Shown piece after piece: positions 12,811-23,827 of a stretch of DNA of 64,000 nucleotides; position 1 is the first letter of the stretch, and each line of letters starts with the position of its first letter. The notes beneath the pieces are model-generated. The model did no database searches and was not told the origin of the DNA. It saw nothing but the letters and a program-made list of their open reading frames with translations. The DNA is from Perkinsus olseni (lineage: Eukaryota; Perkinsozoa; Perkinsida): positions 1-64,000 of the forward strand of contig JABANN010000028.1 of assembly GCA_013115125.1 (NCBI GenBank). The letters run 5' to 3'. Made by a program: the position numbers and the translations under genes.

Positions 12811-15800
12811 ATGGCGGTCGCTCGGGCAGATCTCTCAGGGAGTGATGAGGGCAGCTTGGGAGGAGAGCAGTGGACCGGCGTTGATTCGGAGGACGTCAAC
12901 GAGCTTACGCGCGAGTACAGGAGGAATACTCAGGTAATGCATGCCTCCGAGAAAGTTAAGCAATCAGTCTATGCATCCTTGCTTTGGGGCCAGCATCCAC
13001 AGTCGCAGAGCAGCAACGGTGTCTGTCGTACATCACACCGTGTCGTCTCAGGCTGCCACAGACCCCTACCTCGGGTTACTTTACCCAGATGAGGATCCTT
13101 CTGAGTATGAAAACCTTCCCCTAGCAGGCTGTGCTATGGACTATCTACCAACACTGTGCGCCAATTATACGGTGGAGAGAGTTAACGCGGAGGTAGTACT
13201 GTGATGGGGGATTGTGTGTGCTGTAGCGGGCCTCAGGCTTCGGACCTGGACGTCGATATCGCCCGGACTAATGACGAGATGGAGAGCCTGGCTGTCAACA
13301 ACTACAAGGCTTTCATATCTGCAGCGAAGGTGGAGCGATAGAGGGTAGCTCTACTGTTGCATTTGGTAGAGGGCAGGTACTGCGTCGAGTGGATAAGGAT
13401 ATGTATAAAGCTCGAGAAGATTTGAAGGGCGTAGGGGAGGGCCTTGGACCGTTGCAGGTGGGCAGAGGGCTTGTCGACGGCAAGTGGGATGCATTCGTTT
13501 AAACCGGCTGCTTGAGTGTGCGACTGATTACGCGGAGGTGCCTCCTGGAGGATCGTCGCCCTCTGTTCTGCTGCTGCGGAGCAGTCAGTCAGCTCCACTT
13601 GGTTCTTCTAACATGTCGTCGTGAAGGGCGAAGCAATAGAGGCCCTGCTGTCGATTGACTCTGCACTGGGTTGTGTCTCCGCGCTCAATTATCGTGGTAT
13701 TTTTGAGTAAATGGCCGATCTGTCAAGGAAGCAGCTTCCTCGCCAAGAGTATCCTGTATCATGTGCAGGAGTCCCTCGCTACACTACGGAGAAGTACGTC
13801 CAAGGACCTCCACACCAAGAAAGCGGCACTTCGGCAAGTCGTCAGTCACACTGGCATACACGACCTTCTTGAACTGCCAGCTCTTATCGATGCTACGGTA
13901 CGTTGCTGGCGGCGCTCTTCCATTTCGCCGTTCACGAGAGGGTGTTTTGTCCCTCCCTCGAGGAAGATGAGTTTGACTGTCGAGCGTACGGCGGCTGTGT
14001 AGCTCATCACCCTCTTCTCCCTCTCGGCACTCACCAACCATCTAGGAGTCGCGATCTTATCGTCTTAGATGGTTCGAACCTCGCAGAAGAATGGGTCCTG
14101 TCACAGGTCTCCTGCATCAGATACGGAATAAGCTTTACCTGGAGGCATTAGAGTTGTTGACCTTCGCGGATCGAACGCTGCGAGCCCTTACCCTAGCTGC
14201 TTCTACTAGTCGTCCGGCCGGGCCTGACAGTCTGCATGATCGACCCGTGCCGAGTGTCGTTGAGACGCTGAAGGAGCAGGTGGATGCACAAAGTGAGGGG
14301 GGACGTTCGTCTCGCCGTGTCACGCGTACGCATGCACAAGTCGCGCGTGTTGTTCACCGCGTATGGACTGGAATCTTCTAGCGTAAAACAGCCTGGATCG
14401 TTACCCGATTTTCCATTAGCTGCTTTCAACTGCGTCAAGTAGTCGCTATGGCATTTGTTCTCAGGGTCGCACCTGCTGTCCTCGTTGATCCTCCAGCTGG
14501 GCTCTCCTCAACTACACCTCCCTCAAGCTGTGCCTGTTGTCAACCACCTGCGCCGAGTAAGATGTGTTAGGATCTTCCTGTGTGACAGCCGTTCTAAGGT
14601 GCTCCCTACCGTACTCCATGGCGGCTCGCCACAGCAAGTTGAAATGATCATCAGAGTGGCCTTCCTGTCGCAGAGGTCTGCTCCTCATTGCGAACTCCTG
14701 CTTTCGGGTAGAGTCAGTTGCCTTCCAGGTGTCAGTATGCAGACCAGCAGAAGGAGACAATTACCTCACAGGCTGACTCTGCCACCGGCGGTGCTTTGCT
14801 GTAAGCCGTTATCTCCAGCTGCTTCACAGACGTTGTTGTCGGGCCGGGTCAGTAGTTGTATGCATCAGCCGGGCCGGGATCTCCAGTCTCGGGTCGTAGT
14901 CGTTTTGCCATGTTTCTCCTCCCGGAGGAGTTCTGTCTCTCATGCTTTTTTTTCTGTGTTCAGGAACTCCTTGCGGGCTGGCTCTGATCTTCTCCGGACC
15001 TACGTCTTCGATACCGCTATGCAGTACCGTTCCCTGTTCGACCCGCCGAAGAGCAAAGTGGGCCCTCTAGCGGTGTGGATGAGCGCGCAGGTGGAGGCCT
15101 TCACCCACAGCTCGAAGCTGTCAGCAACAGGCTTCAGGTGTCTTGGTTTGTCTCATTGGTGTCGAGCTTCGTCACCGTCCCTCTGGATCCCTCGGAGGAG
15201 TTGCCCTTCGATGCATCACAGCTGGCTGCATTGTATAGGTGAGTAGTTGTCGTGGCGATATTCAGTGGTTATAGCGAATCGTGCGATGACAGCGGGTGGA
15301 GGACATTCGGCCTCTAAGCGGAGACAGTTGTCTTTGTGTAGATACTGTTCTCATGCCTCCTCGACTCTTGGCCGGGTCGACTGTGCATTTATGCCTCTCA
15401 TCGAGCCTCTCTTGGACGCCTACCTGCAGCAGTACATCTGTGGAGTATGTTTGGATCAGATAGCCATGGAGGACTTCAACTCGGAAATGCAGAAGTGAAC
15501 AGCCGATCAGTCGGTCCTCTTCCCGCTACCACGGCGTTTCATAAATCACCATCGCTCTGTCTCGGAAGAGCGTTGCCCACAGACTTCATGGCGCGCAACG
15601 GAGCCTTCATCATCCCGGCTCATGCGGTTAGTTCAAGAGAGTCGGGCGGTAGCAGTGCTGTCAGGTATCATTGGCTGCCTTCCACTGCCCTTATTCAAGG
15701 CCCGCAGGACTACGAGCTCGCTAGTGTAGATGATAGAGCATCCCTGACCATCTACCTTACGCGGCATCGTCCGCTGGCAGTATTCTTCAACGATGTCACA

Positions 15801-16511
15801 GCCGCGATGAACGAACTACGACAGTGTCCTGCCCTCAGCGTCGCGGATCCCGTTGCCAAGTACGCTGATGCCATCTCTTCTCTCGCAGACACAACCTGCC
15901 CGAAATAAACACTCACAGGCATGCAGACGAGGGGTGCGCTTCAAGTGTGTTACATAGTTCACGAGCTGTCCCCTTTTGTGCAACAACCGCTTTGCAGCGT
16001 ATCATTATGCGCTAGTCGTGAGACATCTTTATTGGGGCAGTTTGGATAGTGTGCTCGTTGTTGATTGCCAGGTCCCTCAGCCATTGCTTAGGAGAAGTTG
16101 CCCGGTCGCTGCACGACCTAGCGGGTACCATTGCCTCCGCAGACAAGCAGGGTGAGGAGCTGCTCGTCTTATGATCCCGATTCGCTGTCATGAATGGTTG
16201 TTCAAATTTCAGAATTGCAAAGAATGACTCGGCACTTCGTCGACATTGTCGTCCCGGTTGTAGCCAGCATGTTCGCAAAGATCTACGGTGATGCTGCAGA
16301 AGGCCTTCTCTCGCTCATAACGAAGGTAACGCGGCGGGGTGCTTCGTTGTCACACGTCACTCGGTGTGATTAGGTTCCCTCGGATGCTCGCCTTGTTGAC
16401 TCCTCGGAACCAGTCGAAGCTGGCCGTAGTGAAGAGTCTCAAGACGGAGTGGTAGATGCCGTACACGAAACTCCACGTTTACCGGAGGGGGCTTCTACGG
16501 TACCCACATAA
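12811..16511 (+). CDS. COG8: Conserved oligomeric Golgi complex subunit 8
   Basis: COG8 is a lobe B subunit of the COG tether, which captures retrograde vesicles at the Golgi. The order of exons matches the family. MAVARADLSG is the start. DPYLGLLYPDE and NDEMESLAVNNYKAFISAAK belong to the N-terminal helices. IHDLLELPALIDATVR, NKLYLEALELL, LHLPQAVPVVNHLRR, DLLRTYVFDTAMQYRSLFDP and FFNDVTAAMNELRQCPALS follow. An apparent stop at 15908 is intronic. The chain resumes with EVARSLHDLAGTIASADKQG (about 16085-16165) and RMTRHFVDIVVPVVASMF (from about 16225), which align with the last helices of COG8. It ends VPEG-type low-complexity text and ASTVPT before TAA at 16509. Exon edges in 13.3-15.6 kb are approximate. 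Confidence 0.85.
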
Positions 16512-16802
16512 GGTTGCGAGTGGCATTGCAGGAGTAGCCGTGCGGTGATCTCTGCCAGCTGGTAGATGTACAGCTGGGAAGCCTCATGCGTGTTTGATGG
16601 TGATAGCATCATCTTGAAACTGTGCAATGCTGGTGACACTGAGTGTTGAGGATGGTGACGCTTTTTAATAATAGTGTGTGACATTTTTGTGACAGTTGTT
16701 TCCTTCTACTAGAGGTGATGGTCGTTGCTGAGTACGGGAGGTTGTTGAGGTCTGGGTGACTTCACTTCAGATTTTTCTCTATTAACTATTAACTCTGTCT
16801 CA

Positions 16803-18206
16803 ATGTCTCACGATCACGAAGTTCAACACACAATTCTAGTCGGTGCCGTTACCGTTGCGGTAAGCCCGCGATACAGCATGGTCTAGTATAGTCACGTATG
16901 AGTGGTATCTGTCAGGTGGTCGGCGCTTCTGCATTCGCAGCAAGGAAGTGGTGGATCAATTCGCACATCGCTCTGAAGAAAGGACGATCGTTCACAGCAA
17001 AGCTCATTGACAAGAGTAAGTTACATATCGCAGCCTTGCGGATGCGGTATGTTGAGCTCACTTGTTATATCTCAGCCGACGTCAGCCATGATGTTCGTCG
17101 TTTCACCTTCGCCTTACCTCACCAAAACGACATTCTAGGGTTGCCAATTGGTCACCACGTGAAGCTCACAGCGAGCATGCCCAACCCAAGGACTGGTACG
17201 TTGGGGGGCTCCGTTTTGAATACCGAAAGCAATTGCCTTCGTCTGGTGTAGGATTGGCTCCTGTTGAATCGGTGTCGCGTCCCTACACTCCCACGACGCT
17301 GGATGACCGCAAAGGATCGTTCCAATTAGTAAGTTACCCTGAGCACTATCACTCGATGATGGGATGATTTGCCTCTCCCTCAGGTTGTCAAGATTTACCC
17401 AAGTGGCCAGGATGAGAGCCATCCCGATGGTGGTTGGATGTCCCAGTATCTCGATAAGTTGGAGCCCGGTCAGGATTCTATCCAAGTCACTGGTAAGCTA
17501 GAAAGTCCCTTCTTGTTCTTCCGCCGGCTCACGGGCTGTCCTGTTCAGGTCCGGTGGGCCGTCTCACGTACAAGGGCAACGGCATCTTCGACATAGTCCG
17601 CAGTGAATGCCAGAGCTGCAACGGTATCAAGAATCTCGGCATGGTTGCTGGAGGTAAGCCGCGGACCACAGCTTTCTATGGGCTTACCGCGTTGTTAGCC
17701 TCACTATCGCTTGTCCTCTCCTGTAAGGTACCGGCATCACGCCCCACTACCAGATAATTCAGCACATCCTTCAAACGAAGGACCCTATGAAGATGTCGTT
17801 GCTCTGTGCGAACAAGACGCCTGATGACGTGTTGCTCGGCCCAGAGCTCGCCATGCTCGCTGATACACATCCTGGCCAGCTCAAGGTACGTTTATCGCGC
17901 GACTATACCCTTCACGATTCGGTGATGTTTAGGTTCATCACACTGTGGATAACGCGTCGATGAACCCGAGTTGGAGCGGATACATCGGCCGGGTTACTAA
18001 GGAGATGCTGAGGGATACCATGCCCAAGCCCGGTAGGTCTACTGCTGCCCTTCTGCCTGCGAACTCGAGGAGTGACTGTCGACTCGTGGTCTAATGGTGA
18101 ATTGTCAGGCCCGGATACGCTGATCCTACTGTGTGGTCCGAAGCCTATGAACGAGGCAGCCAAGGGACTCCTCAAGGAGCTTGGTTATGATAAGATTTAC
18201 TATTAA
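16803..18206 (+). CDS. NADH-cytochrome b5 reductase
   Basis: This flavoenzyme moves electrons from NADH through FAD to cytochrome b5, feeding fatty-acid desaturation and sterol synthesis. The N-terminus carries one membrane anchor (ILVGAVTVAVVGASAFAARK), spliced between exons 1 and 2, so the enzyme is probably on ER or outer mitochondrial membrane. The FAD domain has HHVKLTASM, then RPYTP (the FAD-binding RxYT motif) and PVGRLTYKGNG. The NADH domain has GGTGITP and LLCGPKPM. The protein ends GYDKIYY before TAA at 18204. At least eight introns can be placed, all GT-AG and many under 70 nt. All family motifs are present, so it is very likely functional. Confidence 0.93.
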
Positions 18207-19065
18207 GATATACAGAGGGTGTCGTCGTCGGCGAATTATTGCCCGATTCTGTGCCTGCGGAGCTCCCGCACTAGGCCCGTAAAATTTTTCATATATAGTC
18301 TGAGGTATCACTGAGTTCTCATCGATCTGTTCGCGGCTTTGTAAGTCTGTGACTACTTGTTGCTGCAGAAGAACGCCATTCTCAAAATGGTCAGATTTAT
18401 TACAGAATATCGACGGTTATCTTGAGTTAGTTAATTTTGGGCGAGGTTCGTGGTTGAACCGCGAGGGAAGCGTGTGTACCCAGGTTGGGGATAGGTCGAT
18501 CGGGGATATGCATGTCGACTCCTTTATGCGTAGGGGTTCTCGTTCCGTTCATCACGGCAACTATTGAATGGGAGTTCATCAGGAGTGTCGATTACTTCCC
18601 AGGAACGCTCAAGTACAGTTTGGTTCGGCGATGACCGCTGCTTGCGGAACTTCGTTTGCGTGACTTATAGTGTGACATGTTCGTTAAACCTCTCTCGGTG
18701 TGCGCATAAGTTTCAGTCTTTCTGATGGTGAACTTTCCTTGCGAGCGTGAGGACAGGTGAGTATACCCCGTGAGGCTGCGAGTATTCAATAAGTTAGCCT
18801 TGGAAGGAACTCTAGGAGAGAATGTTACCAGTTCATAGATTGCGTGTAGTTCTCCTAGCGTGTGAAGAGCCTCACCGGCGGAGGGGACAACACGGCCACA
18901 GGCTGTGGCCCACACAGCGCTGCGTAGCTATGCTGGCTAGACACTTTTCGTGAACGTGCTCTCTGTATCAATCCAGATCGAGTTCCGTTGATCGTTCGAT
19001 AAAGTAGATTCTTCTGAAGTAAGTTTTGACTGTTCTCAGTTTCTGCATTTTTGAACTTCGTAATA
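18207..19065. other. Intergenic, no gene recognised
   Basis: No convincing coding exons are seen. A pyrimidine-rich acceptor-like TGTTCTCAG at 19031-19039 precedes the next gene by 26 bases and may be its trans-splice site. Confidence 0.4.
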
Positions 19066-20880
19066 ATGGCCGGTTTGGCGCTGTCATTGTTGGCAAGCAC
19101 TGTCATCGGTTCCGCCGTTGGTGTTGACATGAATGAAGTGATCTCTACTGGTGGTGGATTCGGAAGTCTCGACAGCAGTAAATCCGTACAGGAGGCTGTC
19201 GTCACTCTCGAGGATGGTGTATTCGACGTGAAGGAGATGTCTCGTGACACTCCATTCGCCGTTGCCTCCGGTCTTTATACGGACACCCTCTTCGAGCTCG
19301 GCTGGGATCAGCTCCAGTTGGATGCTGGTTCTGATTATTACTCCGATAAGGACAGGATGTACGCCATGGGCATGTTGGAGTCTTACTTCATCCACGACCG
19401 TATCTACAAATTCTGGGAGAACTTCGACCATAACGATCTTGAGGGCAGCCCAGCTGGTGTGAAGCAGTGGTTCAAGGACCAGTGGGAGTATGTGAAGATT
19501 ATGACTCAGACCAGCAACGAGACCTTCTGGCAGAACATGGCTCTCATCGAGGCGCAGACTGAAGGATACATTGATGGTTATCAGAAGTTCCACTCTGAAG
19601 GTGAAGACATCGACCCTCTCGATATGTACATCCTTCAATCATGGGGTGATCTTGGTGATGTTCAAGAAGGCTTCCGTGCTGCCGCCAAACAGCCCGCCGA
19701 GGACCTCGCCACAACTCCCGATGCCGGCGCTGACTTCGAGGCTGGCCCCGGTACTTTGAGTCATGGTAGCTGTACCTCGATGATTCGCCTTATGGATGAT
19801 GGTGAGATTGCTGTTGCTCACAATACTTGGCGTAGTTATGAAGGTTTCATTCGTGTCTTCAAAAGGAACACTTACCCTAATGAACTCACTGTGACTATGA
19901 GCAGCACTCCTGGTCTTATCCACAGTAAGGATGACTTCTACGTGCAGGAGAACGGCAATCTTATCGCTGTCGAGACAACCAACAGTATGTATGACCAGAA
20001 GATCGCTGCTACTTTGGCTACCAATCCTGATGCCCGTCACGTTTGCCTCTCGTGGCAGCGTGTTATGTCCTCCATCGTCTTCTCCAATACTGCTCCTGAG
20101 TTCGTGGACAGTTTCGTGGAGCAGGCCAATTCTGGAACCTACAACAACCAGTGGATGGTTGTTGATGTTAACCGTCATCATGAGGGTGCTACTGATCAAG
20201 TTGCTATGATTGTTGAACAGTCCATCGGCTACTCCCATAAGGGTGATATCTCCAGCGTTCTCCTCGACAGAGGTTACTGGAAGTCTTATAACATCCCCTA
20301 CTTCCCCGATGTCTACGAGCAGATGGGCTACAATGATTCTGATAAGCAGAGTAGTTATCATCAGTGTGCTCGTAGTGAGATCAGTGATCGTGATGCTCCT
20401 CATCTGGCCAACTTGGAAGATGTTATGTCCTTCTCGCGGTACAATGAGTATCTCACCGATCCTATTTCTGAGGGATGCGCGAGACTTTCCATCGCCTCTC
20501 GTTATGATCTGAGTACTCAGGCTAAGTGCGGTGCTGGTGCTGGACCTCAGGCTTTCGGAGCAATCGATGCCAAGGTTGTGACCTCCAAGGATCTCACCAC
20601 CGTTCATGCTGTTTCTGGCCCTACCAGCGATCCTGAGAACGGCATCCCTGTCTTCCAGTGGTCGACCTCTCCTGTTGATAATATGATCGAACATGTTGGT
20701 ATGCCCGATCGCTACGACTTCCCTTGGGTGAGGTTCAATGGTGAGAGTTGGTCTCTGAAGTCCCTCGATGATTCTTCCTGTGATCATGCCGATCATGTCC
20801 GTATCAATCCTCCTACTACCACTACAACTACTACCACAACAACAACTACTCCTACCAGCGCTCTTCGTGGTGGCAACTAA
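19066..20880 (+). CDS. Secreted phospholipase B-like protein (PLBD/LAMA family), intronless
   Basis: This 604-residue protein is encoded in one uninterrupted exon, unlike its neighbours. The start MAGLALSLLASTVIGSA is a typical signal peptide, so I chose this ATG over an upstream TTG. The family are N-terminal-nucleophile hydrolases that mature by self-cleavage before a cysteine. Here the matching segment is SHGSCTSMIRLMDDGEIAVA, with the candidate nucleophile Cys at about residue 236. It is followed by the family's HNTW and the hallmark TPGLIHSKDDFYV and ETTNSMYDQ. The conserved core continues to FPWVRFNGESW. The C-terminus is a run of twelve threonines, PTTTTTTTTTTTTPT, probably O-glycosylated, then SALRGGN. 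Likely lysosomal or secreted lipid amidase/phospholipase; the true substrate is unknown. Confidence 0.9.
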   Translation: MAGLALSLLASTVIGSAVGVDMNEVISTGGGFGSLDSSKSVQEAVVTLEDGVFDVKEMSRDTPFAVASGLYTDTLFELGWDQLQLDAGSDYYSDKDRMYAMGMLESYFIHDRIYKFWENFDHNDLEGSPAGVKQWFKDQWEYVKIMTQTSNETFWQNMALIEAQTEGYIDGYQKFHSEGEDIDPLDMYILQSWGDLGDVQEGFRAAAKQPAEDLATTPDAGADFEAGPGTLSHGSCTSMIRLMDDGEIAVAHNTWRSYEGFIRVFKRNTYPNELTVTMSSTPGLIHSKDDFYVQENGNLIAVETTNSMYDQKIAATLATNPDARHVCLSWQRVMSSIVFSNTAPEFVDSFVEQANSGTYNNQWMVVDVNRHHEGATDQVAMIVEQSIGYSHKGDISSVLLDRGYWKSYNIPYFPDVYEQMGYNDSDKQSSYHQCARSEISDRDAPHLANLEDVMSFSRYNEYLTDPISEGCARLSIASRYDLSTQAKCGAGAGPQAFGAIDAKVVTSKDLTTVHAVSGPTSDPENGIPVFQWSTSPVDNMIEHVGMPDRYDFPWVRFNGESWSLKSLDDSSCDHADHVRINPPTTTTTTTTTTTTPTSALRGGN

Positions 20881-21682
20881 TTGACTTCTATATTATCGCA
20901 TAGCGTGCAGCTCTAATGAGCTTTTATTCCGTCACGAGCGAGTTGTGCCGTAGACGACGCATCAGTTCTATTTTTTAACTCTCTGTTTGTTAAGTGGTCC
21001 CCTCTTGGGGACGTTTAACCTTTCCCTCGTTGACCCAATGCGTTTAAGTTTTTGCGTTCAAAGTCTAGGCATCTCGGGGACCGGTCATACCATCAAACTA
21101 CGTAAGTCGTACCATCAAACTAGCTGCGGTTCTTGTCCAGCAATTGTGGATAGTGCGTCTTGCCGGATCGAGATCGTGTCCTTGACAGCATCCACAATAC
21201 GTGACCCTGTTCTAACTCTTCGGTTTGTCTGTATTCGCCTGACGGTGATGTCTCCTGATGTTGCGGGCAATTTCGCTCCCGCGGGCACTGCAGTTCAAAT
21301 GCGTGCCATTCTTTCGAGGAACGAAGCCCTATCACTCATCAAGCACTTTTCCCGTTCTCGGACTTTAAAGACCGCGAACTTCGAAGCTCTATCCCCGCCA
21401 CGGCCACTCAAATCCCGTCAAAGCGATTCGAATAGTTGCACATAGCGGATCACACGAGCCAACAGATTCTGCCAAGAAGAGAGAGCAGCCTCGAATGAAA
21501 GTTGGGGCGAATCCGGGTCCATCCTGACTAAGCCGGTACTGGCATCACCTTCGAAGTCGCACACAGGGTGGATTCCGTCTACTAGCATCCATAACAAGTT
21601 CGCCGACACCCTGGCCTTACGCGTGATTCGCAACTAACGCAACCCCACGCATGTAGGAAATGGTCTCACATGTCATTCTAAT
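20881..21682. other. Convergent intergenic region, no gene recognised
   Basis: This lies between two convergent genes. A 152-codon open frame on the plus strand (20987-21445) has no recognisable domain and no exon partners, and I do not support it as a gene. Confidence 0.4.
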
Positions 21683-23498
21683 TTAATACTCGTCCTCGGC
21701 TCCTGAAAGGTGAGCCGTTCTCCAATAACTCACAAGTGTTTCCACCTGTTCTCCTTCCGTTTTTTGGGTGGGCCTCCCGCGCCACCGAGTCTTCATGCTG
21801 ATGCGCGGGTCGCGGCGGCGCTCGAACGTCATCCAGAGAGCAAGGCACGCCACAAAGAGAATGAACCCGGCAGCTGCGTATCTTCACACGAGGACGTATG
21901 CATGGGAGTCCCACGGTGGGACGAGGAAACAGTGTTGAAAGGAAGTCTCGGACGGTCAATGCTCAGGTGCTTGCTAGTGTGAGAAACAGCTCGATTTGAA
22001 GGACTGGAAGACTCCCAATTCCAAACCAACCGACATCATGGCCGCAATTGTACGTCCACGTCGAGCAGCATCGTCGTGAGTGTGTTTCTCGGGAGCCCCA
22101 CCAGTGTGCTGTTTCAACCTGCCGTATGACGCATGCTGTGCCCGTTTTCCCGCATAAACCCACTCGTCCACTCCGGATTTTATCAGTTGATGGTCGTCTT
22201 TGAACGCTGCAAGCTTGGTGGAATCATCACCCTCACACGCCGTCGACACGGCAAGTATCTAAGATCCGTAGAGAGTTCATAATCAGAAGAGTTCCAAGAC
22301 CTCACCGAATGTTTCTTGTTATGGTCGACGGATACCGTGGCGACCCTTGCTGCAGAGGAGGTGACACGACCGAGAAGTGTCTCGACGATCGCCTTAGCTT
22401 CTGGCCCGATCTCGCATGTACTCTCACCATTCGCTCCAGTCGACGTTTCTGCAACCAACGGACTCAAAGACTTCGAGAATGACCCCGAGTGAATCATGCA
22501 GGATCGATCCACACGTCTTATTTTCAAAACAGCCGCTGAGCTCTGAGAGCTGGTGCGGACTGACACCTAGTCCGCACTGAATAACCAACCTGAGTACTAC
22601 GTTGGAATAGTACTCCCATGCAATAGGAGTGGTTTTCATCTTACCAAAGCCCAAGAATGACAAATTCGTGCCCAATGTGCCCCCATACCAGGACCAATGG
22701 ACGAGACGAATAAAGAATCTCTTACCACCGCCGATCCCACAAGAGCCTCGTAGGGACTCGCAAAAGCCAGCAGGGAGGACGACTTCGAGTTCACCAGTAG
22801 GTGACTAAAAACGCAGCTTTACAAAACCACGTAATTCTCTTGCCAGGCCAGCACCTTCTCCAAGACGTCAGGGCTGCAAACAACGCCACAGAGGAGGGCG
22901 TGGATATTCTCCCGGCAACCCGGACACTGACCGAGCTTGGACGTCGGGGCATCATGCACGAATGCAAGAGCGTGGCTCAAGCTGAGGATGAAGGCGTCGG
23001 CCGAGCGCAAGTCAGCAGCCGTCCTACACTTCATCCACGGCGAGCAGCTGCCCCTCAGTACAGCAAACTCCTCGCGTCCAGTATGCGCAGGAACCCTCGG
23101 AGGGGACCGCTCGATCGCCTGGGGACTCGCCAGTAATGGGACACTGCCGCGGCGAGTGCAGGGAGCGACTGTCAGAACAACCATCGGATTGGAAACGAGT
23201 GGGGCATCATCACACTCGGGCACTTTCATCAGCGTTACGCTCTCTTGGAGGCTCAAAGACTCTACGGGACCGGAGGCCTCCTGACAGACGAGGGACGCAA
23301 GCTTAGACGACTAGCCGAGCGCACTGTAGTGGCTACCAGCTGTACTAGACTTATGCCGTCATCGGTTACTTCAGCCCAGCCTTCAGCCACCCATGCCCTA
23401 TGATGGTGGTGCGAAGAAGACAGGCCTGAACTGTCTAGTCCGTCCATCGCCAACACGCTGGCGATGAGCGAAAGAAGCCACTCGAGGGTCATCTTCAT
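21683..23498 (-). CDS. Type I membrane protein with folate-receptor/NPC1-like cysteine-rich ectodomain
   Basis: Exon 1 encodes a signal peptide, MKMTLEWLLSLIASVLAMDG. A 59-nt intron follows, then a long exon containing QCPGCRENIHALLCGVVCSP. This CPxC...N...C...CSP pattern is the hallmark of the folate-receptor-like domain, also found at the N-terminus of the sterol transporter NPC1. The next exon has VVLPAGFCESLRGSC, matching the later 'C...C' pair of that fold. Further exons encode SELSGCFENKTCGS and TACEGDDSTKLAAFKDDHQ. The last exon has a membrane segment, AAAGFILFVACLALWM, a basic cytosolic tail (ERRRDPR) and ends GAEDEY before TAA at 21683. The ligand is unknown: folate, riboflavin, sterol and hedgehog-type ligands are all bound by relatives. 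Some middle exon edges are uncertain. Confidence 0.6.
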
Positions 23499-23827
23499 GG
23501 TGAGTAGAAATGCTAGACTACTCTGTCAATCACTACTCGCACTTCTAGGGAAAATGAAACACAAGCGTCGACAAGACATCACACATTGGCGTATCCCTTT
23601 GGTTCGATCCATTTCGCTGAACCATCGAGCCTTGGCGCGAATCTCGAGGTCCTATGGTCTCTTCTCACCGGGCCCACCCTGTGGTTTACACCAACTAAGG
23701 CCCCTAGGTTGGCTACGGCGTAGTTCTGCGGATTCACCATGACACTCACAACTCAACAATTCCATAGTTGAAACGAGGAGCAGAACACTGAAGTCACATC
23801 AGTTGCAAGCGATGGGTCAGAGGGTCC

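Noticed and set aside
19084-20796. Minus-strand frames of 184 and 385 codons opposite the phospholipase B-like gene
   Set aside because: They lie wholly opposite a strongly conserved gene and show no domain; codon bias of the coding strand explains them.
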